DNA of 64,000 nt from Glossina fuscipes (GCF_014805625.2 NW_023998493.1:978082-1042081), one strand, 5' to 3'. Counted from the stretch's first letter, positions 10,800 through 23,340 are shown. Notes: a model not told the origin generated them from the letters alone. Program-made: numbers and translations.

Positions 10800-13130
10800 A
10801 GGCCAGTATAAGTTATATTTTAACTATGTTCTGACTGGAGCTTGCAGACGTTTCGCATTTGTAGATGAGTAGTGATGCTATAGAATGCTTACTTTACCTC
10901 ATCTAACATCTTACGTTACAATAATGCGTTCATAGGAAACATATTACAGGGTAAATAATAAATATTGAAAAGTTCGATCCGCGAAACCAATGTAATTCCT
11001 TTCTATTTACATTTCTTTTCGAATGTAAACTTATATCCAAACGTACAAATACTAATACTATGACTCAAGGTGTTTACATAAAATAAAAAAAAAAGACATA
11101 TTACAAAGTTCAAAGATCTACTCAAGGGTATTTGCATTAAATATTGAATGAAATCGTATGCAAGCTCGAACATTAATTTATTTATTTATTTATTTTTTTT
11201 TAATAGAAAGCTCAAACATTGCAATTCATTTGCAAATAATTACTGGGCAAAAAAAAAAAAAAATTATTATAATAATAAATAAATAAAATTCAGTTTTGAA
11301 TTTCGCTAAACATCGCATGTTAATCTGTAATAGAAAGTTTATATTTATTGCTTGCGGTACAAAAAAAAAAAAAATAAATAAAAGGTTGAACCATGTTAAC
11401 CTCTTATCAGACGAATAAATCTTGATTGGTTTGCTTTGAAAAAGAAAGAAAAGAAAATTAATTTTATATAAAATCGTTATTGTCTGAATTTAAGTTCAGG
11501 TTTGCGGTTGTTTAATTTAAACTGGAAAAATGTCTATAATGCCAACTGTAACGAATTACTCACACAAGCAAAGAAAAAAAAAAAAACAGCACTACAAGCA
11601 CACACACCCAAACATAGATGCAGCACCCACTCAAAACTGCAATGCAATATTTACAGCTTTATAAAGATTTATTAAAATGCTTGGAGTTAAAAAAAAAAGA
11701 AAGAAATCGAAAAGAAACCGAACCAGATTTACTGCATAGTTTAATAACTGGAAAAAACTATTGCAACAAAATTTTACTAAAACTTTTTAATGTGTATTAT
11801 AAAGCAAAAATTTAAATAGCTACACTGAAAATGTTTCTTAACACAACGATAGGATAAGTTTTTAAAGAGTTTTCCATTACCGTCGCCCCTCGCTGGATTG
11901 ATTTTTCAATAATTTGATTCTTACCCCGCCTGTCCAAACGGCTTGCCACGTCTATCGCGGATTTTTTTTGATGCCTCCCACCAGTTTGTCTACGATATTT
12001 GATTGCAAAGTGGGAAGCAATATGTATAAAATGTCGTATGTCCAAGTAAAATTGGTATCTCGAATATGTGAAACATCTTTTTTTCTAAATTCGATAGCAC
12101 CGTGATAAATATCTCAGTCAAATTTCACATCACAAATCTCTTTAGTCTTTCAGCTACGCTTGGTTTTGTGTGGTACCAAAAATTTATTTTCCACTTTTTA
12201 CAATGCGCGATTTTGTTGAGCAAAAAACTATCACAAAAAAAGGCCCGTAAACAACCAATTAATCGATCAAATATCGTACAATAGATGATATACGTTTGCG
12301 TGAAGGTATTAGTAGCAAAAAGCCTTAGTTACACAAATGGTTCCTTGGTAATCGTAAGCGCAGCCATGACTCGATTTAGTTGATTTTCGCCAATAATTGT
12401 AAGATTGTTTGATGCTCACCAAAGCATTATTATCCATCTAACGAAAATCGTAATTTCACTATGGCCTAAGATTATGTGCTTAAAAGTATCTTATTGACTT
12501 CATTTGACGGTGGGTCATGAGTACAACGTGTTATTGAAAAGTTTAAAGTTTTCAAAATTTAATCTTTGATTACAAAACACAGAATCATTTTAATAACATT
12601 TACGTTTATTTGAATTTTCAATGAAAATTCGCATTCAATCACGACAAGTTTACGTGCCATGGCGCTAATATACGATCATTATAACCGTTAGTTCTGATAA
12701 GCGAAACGTTAAATATCTTGATGTACACAGTATAGTGCAGAGTGCAAACGCTGTTAAACATCAAATATATGCAATGCTGTGAACTGTGTGTTAGAGAGCG
12801 CGCAAAATGTATATACATTCTTAATCAGCATAAATAGCGAAATCGATCGGAATTTCAGTCACTATTAAATTTTTTAAAGTTGGACTAAGAAGACGAATTC
12901 GAACTCAAAATATTTTTTTATAGGTTGCGTAAAGTTAGGTCTTAAGTTTTTCCTTAATAAAATCTTTAAAATCGCAAATCTGTAAAGTCTGCTTATGTGT
13001 TCCCCCACAATTACCGAATATACATATAAAAACAAATAAGAAGAAATGCGAGGTTTAGATGTCCTAAAGCAATATGCTTAATACAGTTAGTTATCCATTC
13101 ATTTTCGTAATAACGTAAATGATAAGAAAT
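10800..13130. other. AT-rich DNA with A-runs, no gene
   Basis: A-runs and TTTA or TAAA tracts cluster at about 11080-11600. The frames at 11618-11815, 11812-12045, 11914-12105 and 12102-12284 overlap on both strands and show no recognisable domain. No repeat shared with other parts of the window was seen. Confidence 0.4.
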
Positions 13131-13134
13131 TATA

Positions 13135-13775
13135 CATCATTTTTATGTAAAGGCACATTTCCATATCCAAAATTGAACCTTCTTGATCCATATTTGATAC
13201 TGTTAAGTTTTAAACCAAATTGCTTTTATGAAACAATTTTCATCATAATCTACACAAATTAAATTTTTTTGCCATATAAAGGCTTACTTTCATTGGAAAG
13301 TTGAATATACTTTGTACCACATAAAGATTCAGTTTTTGTAGAAATAGGATTATATGGCAGAAGGTTTCGAAAATTGCTCCATTCAGCCCATATTCTCTCT
13401 ATCAAGTTTGGATTCCGAAATACTACCACCTAGTGATTTTTATCGCGCAACTCTGAAAATATTTTCCCACATAACGCTTTTTTGTAATAACGTATTATAA
13501 GAGGTATAAGTGGTCCGATCCGTCTTCTTGAGACAAAACACGACGGTAAACCAAATTTCATCAAATATTACGACTTGTAGATTGAATACAAAAATGCATG
13601 GACACATACCAGAACGACAGACGGAGAGACAAGCTTAATCATTTACGGAATCCCTCAGCATAATAAACGGTCGGTCTATCTCAAACGCTTCTGGGAGTTG
13701 TATGCGTACGAACAAAGTTCGCATAAAAACTTCGCAACCGAAGGTATAGGGTATAATAACGCGGTGCGTATAAAA
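13135..13775 (+). repeat. Dispersed repeat family A, near full-length but diverged
   Basis: The order of blocks follows the best copy at 26095-26790. First come a 'gtaaaggcacattt' start and a 'ttgccatataaaggcttactttcat' block, then 'aaaattgctccattcagcccat'. A GTGGTCCGATCCGTC block with a CAAATTTCATCAAATATTAC string follows, then a degenerate GACAGACGGAGAGAC tract and finally a GGTATAGGGTATAATAAC end. Only non-coding similarity is seen. The minus open frame at 13635-13856 lies inside this repeat and is not a gene. Confidence 0.7.
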
Positions 13776-14459
13776 ATAGATTTTGTCAAATTTTATAAAA
13801 ATATCGCATACGTATATATATGACATATAATATCGTATGCTAAATAACGTAGACAAATAGTGATGAGAATTAATTTGGAGAAAGTCGAGCGTAACTCCTT
13901 TTCTGTTAAATTTATTTGTGGAATTAATGCGCCCTGTATCGATTTCCTAATTTGGAAATTGTTTCATAAATGGAGGGGAACGACTAAACATCCGGACACT
14001 GTAGGTTTTGTATTGTCTATTCTTAATATGTACAGACGAAATGACGTAACTAAAATGCTTCTGCCCTTCAATGGTGTATATAAACACTGACGTCAATTTA
14101 AAAGCACTTTACATAATTATTAATTAATTATATAATATGTATATATGTACACGTATTGCCATACTTAAGATAAGTGTGGTGTCCGGAATGTCTCTTAGAT
14201 TGTAGAGTTTTTAATTTTGATAATCTATCTTTCTTCTTTCTTTCTTTTGATTTCATTTAATCATGTTTATCTCTTATATTCAAAGTGGCTTACTGATATC
14301 TTATGCAGAGATACAGGTTTCACATTTAGATATAATCGATTTGTTTAGGGTGCTTGACATTAGAAATGAACAAGCGATCGTTAAGTTATGTGAGATCCAA
14401 AGCTTGCACACATTTTTACCGTCCATTGTTTTGGTAATCATCGAATTTTAATATAAGTC
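13776..14459. other. Unannotated DNA
   Basis: Open frames at 13860-14090 and 14263-14451 were examined. Neither has a recognisable domain, and flanking splice or regulatory context is not evident. Confidence 0.4.
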
Positions 14460-14900
14460 ATAGGATAATTTTGTGCCATCAAGATCCATATATTGCACTC
14501 CATCCAAAAAGTAAGCCAAGACGGCCCAAATTTTCTTATCTTAGTTTACTATTATGATCTGATCATGAGCCGGTGAAAGTTAATTCTTTTTGACACATGA
14601 ACTTCTGTTTTCGTTACATGAGAGGAGGACCAAAAACAGTCGGTCCAGAATTTTCATACCAATTTAGACGGCCAACATACTATTTTTAAAAAAGTAGGCC
14701 GATCCAAACCATTTTCAATAGCGTTTGTCTTTGGGTTAAAATACGTCAGTGTATCAAATTTCATCAAAATCTCGACCTGTAGCTTCAACACAAATTCAAA
14801 TGGACAGACATCAGACAGACAGAGCCTTCTGCGTATGACACACATCCGCACAAACTTAATATATGCCGCACTACAAGAGATGTAGGGTATAATGCTTGAA
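14460..14900 (+). repeat. Dispersed repeat family A, copy lacking its start
   Basis: A 'ttacatgagaggaggaccaaaaa' block and 'ttttcataccaattta' align with the same blocks at about 26385-26440. They are followed by GTAGGCCGATCCAAACCATT, TTCATCAAAATCTCGACCTG, ATGGACAGACATCAGACAGA and a GATGTAGGGTATAATG end. Orientation is plus. Confidence 0.75.
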
Positions 14901-15299
14901 TATTATAATAGGAGGGAATTTCCCTCCGATGGTGTCTACGAACTATAATGATTACTGCAACGCAGTATGGTTATCACTAAGTTATTTTCGTAACTGCTCT
15001 ATGACAATTTGTTCGCGATAGTAATTTGACATAAAAATTAAGTGGACCACTACATTGTTCTATTCCTTGGACTCCATGACAAATTCTCACGAATAGTAAC
15101 CGCTTCAGGAAAAATTTTTTAATTTTTAAAATTTTACGATGAATAGTGGTCCACGGTAGCAATTTAGCGTGAAACCTAGCCGTAGATATTTCGGGTCGCA
15201 TAGGCCTGCATATGTAGGGATTATTACGAATAGCAAGCCCTTACATAGAGAGAAACAAGCCCTTATTTAAGGCGGATGTGAAAATAGAATACAATTTTT
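14901..15299. other. Unannotated DNA between family A copies
   Basis: Two short related strings occur here (TTCGTAACTGCTCTATGAC near 14987 and CATGACAAATTCTCACGAAT near 15076). I see no gene or clear repeat family. Confidence 0.35.
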
Positions 15300-15515
15300 A
15301 GGAAGTAAATTAAGTTCGCTAAATTTGGATTACGTCATGTGATGTTTTTGGACATCCTCCAATGTACGAACTTTCACGAAAAATACGCCTTTGAATGAAA
15401 CGAATGTATAATTTTTGATATATAAGCAGTAAAAAAGTGAATAATTGTACTAGGCGAAGTAGTGTATATAATGGTCGACTTTGCCCAATTATAATGTTTC
15501 TACTTATTTTTTCTT
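15300..15515 (-). repeat. Dispersed repeat family A, 5' portion, inverted
   Basis: On the minus strand the end reads AAGTAGAAACATTATAATTG, then GGGCAAAGTCGACCATTA, matching the family A terminus at 47560-47790 (minus) and the start of the 26095 copy. The inner part carries the diverged 'tatttttcgtgaaagttcgtaca' block. Only the 5' portion is present. Confidence 0.7.
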
Positions 15516-15639
15516 TTGTGTGTTATTGACTCCTCTAATAGCATTGCCTTACCTCAGTTCTACCTTGCATAAAACAATGAAAACACATAGAGTTAACGAC
15601 AGGTTACTAATAGAAATTGTAAAGAAAATGTAATATAAG

Positions 15640-16000
15640 TAATACAAAAAAAAAAAAAAAAAAAAATATCGAACTGCAACAACTGTTAATTTAGTCTATT
15701 TAAAATGACAAATGTCAAGAGGTTGACAATGTTGTTTCGCTTAAAACTTCAAACCTTATACAATAAACATGTTTCTAGTTAATTTAATACAATATTAAGA
15801 AATGTGTTCATATCATTCAAATACAAATTAAGTTAAAGTCACGCGAAGCGCACAGTTAGCTCATCTGGCTTGTTGCCCTTTATTATGGGCAAATGAGGGG
15901 AATAATTAAGCATAGACATCAAATAAAATTTATGTAAATTAAATAAAAACAATTGTAATAAAATCAAAAAAAAAAAAAAAAAGAGAAAAAAACTATTAAA
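15640..16000. other. Poly-A tracts and intervening DNA
   Basis: A-runs of about 20 bases lie at 15646-15666 and 15967-15982. They could be tails of decayed retroelements, but the sequences before them are not recognised. Confidence 0.5.
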
Positions 16001-16232
16001 CATTGTGAAATTTCGTGTTATTGTTTAGTTTTATCAGCCTAGTAGTATGTGTTCGATAGAAGTGTGTCGTCTTCAGTATTCCGTTTGTAAAATTTAACTG
16101 TGTAACTCATGCAGTAAAGGAATTTCCAAATGTTAAAAGTATCACGAATTTTGGAAACACTATGCAAATATTATTATTGAAACTCTGCAATGGGACAAGA
16201 CGCATACAGATGTGATCTTGAAAATAGGCGAA

Positions 16233-16722
16233 CTATTTAGTATCTAAATAATAATAAAGTAGAAGTTTTGGGATTTCTGAGCGAAACCCGGTAGAAATCA
16301 GTTTTACGTCATTTGCACAGCTCCGCAGGGAGCCAAACAGATGGCAGTTCGACGGAGCAACTTCTGGGCTTTGCTTTTCCAGGCCATCTACCTCTCCCAA
16401 GTTTTCCCAAGTCATTAAAGATGTGTGCGATCTGATATTGTTCTCATAAGAGAAAACTGCTTGCTTTCCCTTCAATGTCTGCTCGCAGATCGAAATTCGA
16501 TCCATTAAGTTTCCCACCATTAATTCAAACGAAACGCAGATTTTTTGCTATCTCAACTTTTTGAAAAATGTCACCGACTTTCCCATCGACGGTTGCATCG
16601 GAGCGTAGCGCGTTTTTACCTCGTAATTATTGCAAAGTGTTTTCATCTTTCTGATTATGACAAAGCATTTTCATCATAAACGCCACGAATTTTTCGCGCA
16701 GCTTCCGAAACTTTGTCACCGT
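16233..16722 (-). pseudogene. Mariner transposase relic, internally deleted
   Basis: Two pieces resemble mariner transposase, the DDD-type cut-and-paste enzyme. On the minus strand 16722-16655 reads DKVSEAARKIRGVYDENALS before a stop, matching the N-terminal helix-turn-helix region. The frame 16520-16233 begins NLMDRISICE, which belongs after the linker, then jumps to QAVFSYENNIRSHTSLM, the region of the second catalytic aspartate. It continues SPEVAPSNCHLFGSLRSCAN, the region of the third. The usual stretch of about 120-150 residues holding the first aspartate is missing between RISICE and KQAVF. The second aspartate appears as Glu and the SD pair as SN, so it is dead. The subfamily looks close to mellifera/cecropia, but that is a guess. 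Confidence 0.8.
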
Positions 16723-16985
16723 AGTCGACGTGATAGAGTAAAATATGACAAATTTTTTCGAGTTTTGGCCTACTCTCAAAACGCAATTACTTTCGACTTA
16801 ATAAACAAATGTCGAAATGTTTTCTTTCTTTATTATGTACACTCTGTCGTCCTTTTGCTGCATTGTATGATAGGATTAATATTTTCAAAGTTATACGGCT
16901 CTAAATATGTCTATTGGGAAAAAAGCCGCTAATTACGTCTTTGACTCTACAAAAGTACAATGCATAACTAGAATATGAGTGAACC

Positions 16986-17010
16986 AAAAAAAAAAAAAAA
17001 AAAAAAAAAT
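16986..17010. repeat. Adenine homopolymer (about 25 bases)
   Basis: An uninterrupted A-run visible directly. It lies about 265 bp beyond the mariner relic, with no link to it shown. Confidence 0.9.
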
Positions 17011-17245
17011 AGCAAGCATCGACCTACCATTTGTCAGAACTTGTATGCGAAGTGTAAAAGTTACTGAAATCCCTACAATTAACAACTGCGCTTAAACGGC
17101 GTGTTTTCAATATCGTGTGAACAAATGGGGTTTAGAAAACGCTTTCTATAAATATATTAAGATGCAATAGCGTCGCACCTGCACTAATTAAATGCATTAC
17201 GATTAATGGGTATAACCGCTTTTATAATTAATTAAATAATTAAAT

Positions 17246-18650
17246 ACAAGTAAGAAAATTATATTCGATCGCGACCGAATGTTTTATACTCGGCACCGTC
17301 ATTCTAGAGAAGGCTAAAAAAAGGAGAAAACTTAATTTTCACGCTCTATACTATTGCGTGTGCTTAACTGTTTTTTTTTCTACTTTTTGAAATTTATTAG
17401 GATCTTCCGTTAATTTTGACCAGCGAATTCTGCAGGTAAAAATGATACTGTAATGCAGAATAGCAGCGTACGTAATGGTTAAATTCAATGATTTTCACCT
17501 TTATCTACATAAAATGAAAGTTTCTCGTTTAACATTATTGATGCATTTAGCGTATGCCGACGCTAACCGCATGGAGTGCTCAAAATTGCATTTTTAAAAT
17601 TCATTGCTTTTATAACCAATAAACGCAGAAGAGAAGGCACTGGTCCAGCGGTTTGCACGAATTGACTGAATATGCCATTGTTGCCCACTTGTTGCAAACG
17701 TTGTCAAGGATACACTGTTGCAGCTCGCAAGGAGAGCTCTTTCCCAACTAGCGCACTCATCAGACATACCACATGAATGCTTGAATACCACTTGCTCAGA
17801 TCGATGCAACGTGGATGGCATGCGGTTTCGGACCCGATATCACCATATTGCCAGAAATATGGTAGAATGTTAAAGAAAATAATGAAGAACATTTTGATTA
17901 ATATGCACACATAATGCAAAGCTCTCTCAATATGTGGGTTTTTCAAGAGAAAAAATGGTCAAAATAGAAATATATCGTGTGTCTGCAGTTTATGGGCCAG
18001 AAAAAACCTTCTGTCTGTATATATTCTTCAACTCCTCTAATTTCATACTCATATCGCCGGGATTGTAAAGAACACGTTATCCACCACGTCATGACGTTCA
18101 TGTCACGTTCAGTTCTATAGTCAACTGATTAAACTGCTGAAAAAAAAACGGAATCTCACACGCTGTGGGGTCCACCATATTCATATTAGAACTAACACAT
18201 TTTTAGGCAGATAACATGGGTTCACGCGGGCAATGCACAGAATAGTTTTCAATATTATGTCTTTTTTACCGTATGATTAATAAGCAGAAGCGACCAAAAA
18301 AAAAATAAAAATTTGATCAGTTATAAGTTTGCGTAGACATGGCCTATTTTACCATTTAGCACCTATGTGCTACAGAATTATCGTGTGGGTTTATAAATTA
18401 TGAACAAATCTCACTATATTTTTTTTATATTTGAAAACAGAGATGGTCCCATGGTACGTTATACTGTTCGCGAGTCCTTGAATCGATTTAGCCCGATTTC
18501 AATACTAACCCATGTGCATGTGTGTGCCAACCTTTCTGTCAAATGTGAAGCAGATTGCTGAACTTTTGCGACATACATTACACAAGCAGACAGGCGGGTA
18601 CGCTTAAATCGTTTTAGTAATCAAGAATATATATATGCTTTATTTTGGCG
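17246..18650 (+). mobile_element. Dispersed repeat family B, long copy
   Basis: The left end reads ACAAGTAAGAAAATTATATT, followed by a hairpin with ATTCG and CGAAT arms and GTTTTATACTC. From about 18170 the sequence follows the copy at 33195-33885 block by block. These blocks are CCATATTCATATTAGAACTA, CATTTTTAGGCAGATAACAT, GAATAGTTTTCAATATTATG and CCGTATGATTAATAAG. The tail reads CAGACAGGCGGGTACGCTTA, then AATCAAGAATATATATATGC. The 17320-18000 part is absent from the other copy and may be an insertion or the true interior. No transposase is visible. The GACA plus TATA layout fits mini-me / DINE-1-like non-autonomous elements, which is family knowledge rather than proof. Confidence 0.6.
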
Positions 18651-18666
18651 TAATGAATAATATCCT

Positions 18667-19026
18667 TCATATTTCGACGATGTATATAGTGAAGCAATTC
18701 GTTGCAGTATTTCGATGTAATGGATTGTAACGGAATAAAATCGTATGTGGAGAGAAATAGTTTCGAGGGTATTTTTTACGTATAATTGAAGAAAGGAGCA
18801 TATCCCATAACAAATAAATACGAATATATAGGTGTTCTTCAAAAAAAGCTTGTAGAAAGGGAATTGAAATCACTTCATTGGAAGGCTTTATGTCTTCAAA
18901 TGTAGCAAACAAGTGTGGACGAATGTGTATCTCATCCAGAAGATATTCCGCGATAAACATCGTCAAGGTTGTTTTTTCAGTGCTGGATTGGAAAGGTATA
19001 TAGAAATGTCTACACTCTCCGTCCAA
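18667..19026 (-). other. Unrecognised 119-codon open frame
   Basis: The frame includes CRHFYIPFQSSTEKTTLTMF, then IAEYLLDEIHIRPHLFATFE and KPSNEVISIPFLQAFFEEH. The first 60 residues have a more protein-like composition than the rest, which is rich in aromatic and basic residues and overlaps the edge of the family B element. The start codon would be TTG rather than ATG. I recognise no domain; it may be a decayed transposon protein or chance. Confidence 0.2.
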
Positions 19027-19170
19027 TCATGCAGCACTCTTTTGTCAAACATGATTAATGCTTTCGTTACCTTTAATCATGTGATGCATTATCCATTTTC
19101 GAAAGCCATCGCAATGCCCTGTAATAGTATCTTACGGGTTGTCAAAAGAGCCCAAAATGAGATTAGGTGA

Positions 19171-20390
19171 ACTACTCCTAGGCCAGATTGAACCTACACC
19201 TCACGTCAATGATGTTTGATCGCAGATGAGCTGACAACTCTAATAAGTTATTCACTAAGTTAGACTCAATAAAAAATCATGTGATATTTTTTCATGCTAA
19301 CTCCGTACCAAAAAAATAATGTCTATTATCAGGTTTTGATAGATATTACGTTTTTCGGAATTTTTAATAAAAAGTGATTAATCTAACAATCTGTTTTGGC
19401 ATTGGTCACTGCTCATAACGACAACAACGTATTTTTTTGCCATAGTTTTTTTATCTGTCTCTGTTTTTGATACCTCTATGTTGTTGCTAAGAATCTAATT
19501 GTAAATCTGCTTTCTTGTTTTTTTTTTTATATTTCCTCTAATGTCATACGATTGTCAAGACAACACCAGACTTGCATACTGAAAGCAAATCTTCGATAAA
19601 TCTGTCCGTCGCTCCTTATTCTTATAGGTCTACAAACCCAATATCCATAAGGTAGTAACGAAAATTTAATATACGGCACTTCAAAGGTAAGTTATAAGTC
19701 GAACATAGATTTATTCTTCTTTTTCTCTTTTTTCCTTTATTATTATGTATGCACATATCATTATAATATAAAAAAAGCTTTATTGTTATATCGCATGCCA
19801 ACTAAATTTCACAACTAATTATGATTCGTTCGTAGAAGCTAAGCTAAGAATAAAAGAGAAACAACTCCAAATTTTAAATACTAAGAGCTACCTTGATTTT
19901 CGTTATAGCTACGTTTTTATTGCTTTTCATGTTTTATTACCATTATCTTTTCTGAATATTGTGTTTTTCTCACTTCATTGAAACATAAAGGAATATTAAC
20001 TGGGTTTTAACAGTTCAACCGTGGTTTAAATAATGGCTTTGTACAAGAGTGAAATCGTTATCTTATCTCTGAATATGACAAGTGTGACTCCCACCGTTCA
20101 AAGAACAAAGCTTTGATTAACTCTACGCAATACTAGAATAGTAGAAAATAGTAGAAGTTTTGCGCAGAACAAAGTACCAAGCCCAGGAAGCGCTACTTTT
20201 CTTGTTTAATTCAAAGAAAAATGTTCCTGAGTCGAACGGCGAAGACGATACACGTAGCATATTACCAATAAGAAGACGTTACATTTAACTCATTGTTAAT
20301 AAAGAACAATACTTCGAATAAACTATTCTTCTCTTGAAAAGGCCTTGCGTTTTTCCATAGAAAAAGTTATAAGGAACTATTCCCACATAT
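19171..20390. other. Unannotated AT-rich DNA
   Basis: No coding region, recognised repeat or RNA gene was found. T-rich tracts are frequent at 19420-19540 and 19710-19750. Confidence 0.4.
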
Positions 20391-20394
20391 ACAA

Positions 20395-20600
20395 TACAAT
20401 TTTTTCTGTATTATGATCAACCACTCAGAGGGTGTCCCCTATAAGTAACACAGTGAACGACAGAAGAACATTGGGGTGGTCGTACCATAAGTGGTTGCCT
20501 TCACCGACTTACCACTCGCCGTGGCTATGACTAAGTGTGGTCAGCCATTCTTAATTACTTGGCTATTACTTGGCCAATTCTGTGCTTGAAAGCCAAAAAA
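20395..20600 (-). mobile_element. tRNA-like SINE, copy S4
   Basis: On the minus strand the body reads TAGCCACGGCGAGTGGTAAG, then GTCGGTGAAGGCAACCACTT. It ends with CTGAGTGGTTGATCATAATA and an A-rich tail. These blocks align in order with the copy at 10590-10795. The tRNA-like head upstream keeps only AAGTA and TAAGAATGGC from the AAGAATCGC region, so it is more decayed. Flanking direct repeats were not identified. Confidence 0.6.
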
Positions 20601-21099
20601 GTTTGCTGCTTGCGTTGTCATTAAAAGATCTAAGTGAGGTGGTTACAAGAAGGAAGCCACAAAGTAAGTTCAATTATTATTTGCCACTACTCTAAGATGG
20701 GCGCTGCCGTTCTCAGTCAAGTTTCATTTGTAACATTACCACCTTTTCGATCTCGGTGCTTTATTTAAAATAAAGGGACCTCTCTTATAGGTAGTACGTC
20801 GCACAATTTCGCTTTAGTGAATTGTCGGTCACTCTTAAATACAGACGAATACAGTGAAGATGAAACGCACATGACTTCTTTAAAAATCACTGCTTTTGGA
20901 GGAGTTGAACAAGTGATCTTACATGATAACTTTCACGCATCAAATGTCAGGATTGACCAGGAAGAAAGTGATTCAAATTATTAAACTTGCACAACTCATT
21001 GGCTACATTTCACTTCTTTGGTAACCGCGTGATGGGTAAAGGCGGCTGTTAAACTTATGAAACTGTTTGAAATTTTATATTTAAAATGCAAGGCTAAGT

Positions 21100-21440
21100 T
21101 TTTAGAAATGTTGAGTCAGTACAAGCAAGCAATCTGCGAGGACCCGTGGGAGTGGAAGTTCTCGCAATCCCTGAAAAAAATATGAATGCTTATAAGTCGC
21201 AATGACATCTTTAAGAGACTTCAGGTTTACTACGTGAGCAGTCGTGAGGGATTTAGAAGAAATTATGATTGGAGTAAAAAAGTACTTCCTACCGAAAGGT
21301 TTGCTGTGGATAAGAAAGTTTACGCCGTCGATGGGATTGCCCATGACGCCATCGTCGGATTTCTTGACATAGCTCTCCCTTTACATTTCAAAATATTAGG
21401 GGGAGCTTACCGACAGATACCCTATTGTGGGTAAAGGAGG
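21100..21440 (+). other. Unrecognised open region, possibly old coding sequence
   Basis: Two adjoining plus-strand frames separated by one stop read MLSQYKQAICEDPWEWKFSQ and then, from 21186, IFKRLQVYYVSSREGFRRNY followed by VDKKVYAVDGIAHDAIVGFL. The residue mix is more balanced than in neighbouring chance frames, but I cannot match it to a family. The total of about 110 residues with a stop could be a pseudogene or transposon fragment. Confidence 0.2.
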
Positions 21441-22765
21441 CAAATGACAGATAAGATATTGAGAGATGTTGCCGCGGAAGATGTTGCACTTCCCCAAACT
21501 ATAATTTCTTTCGCTCTGTTTTTAATTTCTTGAATTTCAATCAAACCGTGCAAGCTGTCGCAGTTTCTTGACCACTAACTATACACATTTCATAACGATA
21601 AAATTTCAACACTGTCAAAAGTATGACGTAAGATGTGCGAACAAATATTGTCTACCTGATGTTACAAGCTTAATTTCAACTCTAAAGGACATGATTAGTC
21701 GTAAACAATACGCAAAGAAAAAAAAAAGTTTCTCTGACCTGCATTCTTTAGCCTTTCGAACGAAATAATTTAATTAATTTATTCCTATCCTCCGCCAGTC
21801 GATATAAATATGACTTTCTAATGCACATCTTAATATTATTAAGGTTAAATTATTATTTGAGCTTAAAATATTGCTTTCATTTATTTAGCAATCAATTTTT
21901 AGTCACTTATGAGCAAATGAAATTTCCAAACTACTATGTTATATGGCATCAACTTTCTATTTTTGTACATTTGAACAAATACTTATATTACCATATACCT
22001 TACGAATAATGAAACAGTTCACTAGAGCAAATCTAAATTTTATAAAAAGTACTAGGCTTTGTAATTTATAGTCTAGGAGTGTTAATCATCATAAAATAAT
22101 CTTACGGAGAAGGGAAAAGATACGTCAAGCCCGCAAAGACCATATGTTCATATTGTAATGTAAACCATTTTTCGTAATTGTACGTAAGTTATTCAACTCC
22201 CCTTGAAATAAGTTCGTAACAATGGATTTATCGGATAGTACAGGTTTTATTTGCAAATTTTATAAAATCTATTTACAAATCGTTGGCAGGGACTTATATT
22301 TACAAAGCTCTAGTTCTCCTTCTAGTCTTGTTCGTTCGAATATTGCAGTTAAAATCTCTTCACTCGACTTTCTCGAAACGCTTTCGACTGACTGACTAAC
22401 TTCGGCAAATATTCCACTTATGTAACCTTTTGCAAATAAGTTATCATTACCTAAATTAATTGCGACATATTTTATCCGTTAATTAGTTTTTCCGGTACAT
22501 TTATGGCAATTATTGCTAATCCTTTCGCCAATCGCCAGCTGGATGACGCGCCATGAATATAAACTTGGTTTTCCCCTTTCTTTAACATTTGTTTTCTTAG
22601 ACAATCGATTAGCTTTCATGAAAACTCAAATCATAAAATACAGCATTTTCGTAACAATATGGTGGATTGAACTTAGGGGTTCTTTCGCAGGATTTTTCGT
22701 TAAGTTCTATCATATGATTTATTATGCAATTTTGTGAAAGATTCACCAAACTCTTTTGTTAAGCG
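21441..22765. other. Unannotated DNA
   Basis: No repeat shared with the rest of the window and no recognisable coding sequence was found. Frames at 21568, 21821 and 22513 are short and hydrophobic or basic without a domain. Confidence 0.4.
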
Positions 22766-22769
22766 GTCT

Positions 22770-22875
22770 TTTTTACACGATTTCGAGATAACACGGATCG
22801 GACATACGCATAGATATACCTTTTTACACGAATTTTTTTGTTCCAGCACGGATTTCAACACAAATTTTTTTTAGT
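22770..22875 (-). repeat. Dispersed repeat family C, copy 2 (inverted)
   Basis: Read on the minus strand it gives AAATCCGTGCTGGAACAAAA, AAATTCGTGTAAAAAGG, a short linker, GATCCGTGTTATCTCGAAA and ATCGTGTAAAAAAGACC. This is the same order as 9862-9972 and 31005-31110. Confidence 0.65.
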
Positions 22876-23340
22876 TCAATTTTGATAGTGTCTTACAGAA
22901 ACTTATGTACACAGCAATCCCATTGGGGGAATATAGTGATCAGAAGATTGACAGCTGGTCGTCCCGCCCTTGTGTTAGTGACCTCGTTCAGTTGTTTGAA
23001 ACAAATCTAACAGTTGTGTTAGATGTATCCAACATATTTGTTGATGGTAGTGCCTTTGATCCAGTCCGTAGTAAACGTGCATGCTTGTTATCAAGTCGCG
23101 AAATTGATTTTTATTTCTAATTTCAAATTAAATTTTTTACGCCCGAGACCGAATTTTCACTGTGCACTAATATTAAAATTTTTTTTTATAATGAAATGGA
23201 TTTCATTATTACTTTTTTTACAGGGTCTTCCGGGAAAATATTTTGAGTTGTTTTATGTTACCGAATTTTTTGAAATTTCTTATATGTTGTGTGTAATTTT
23301 GCACAATTTTCTACCGTGTAAATAAGAGTTGGATTTGCTT

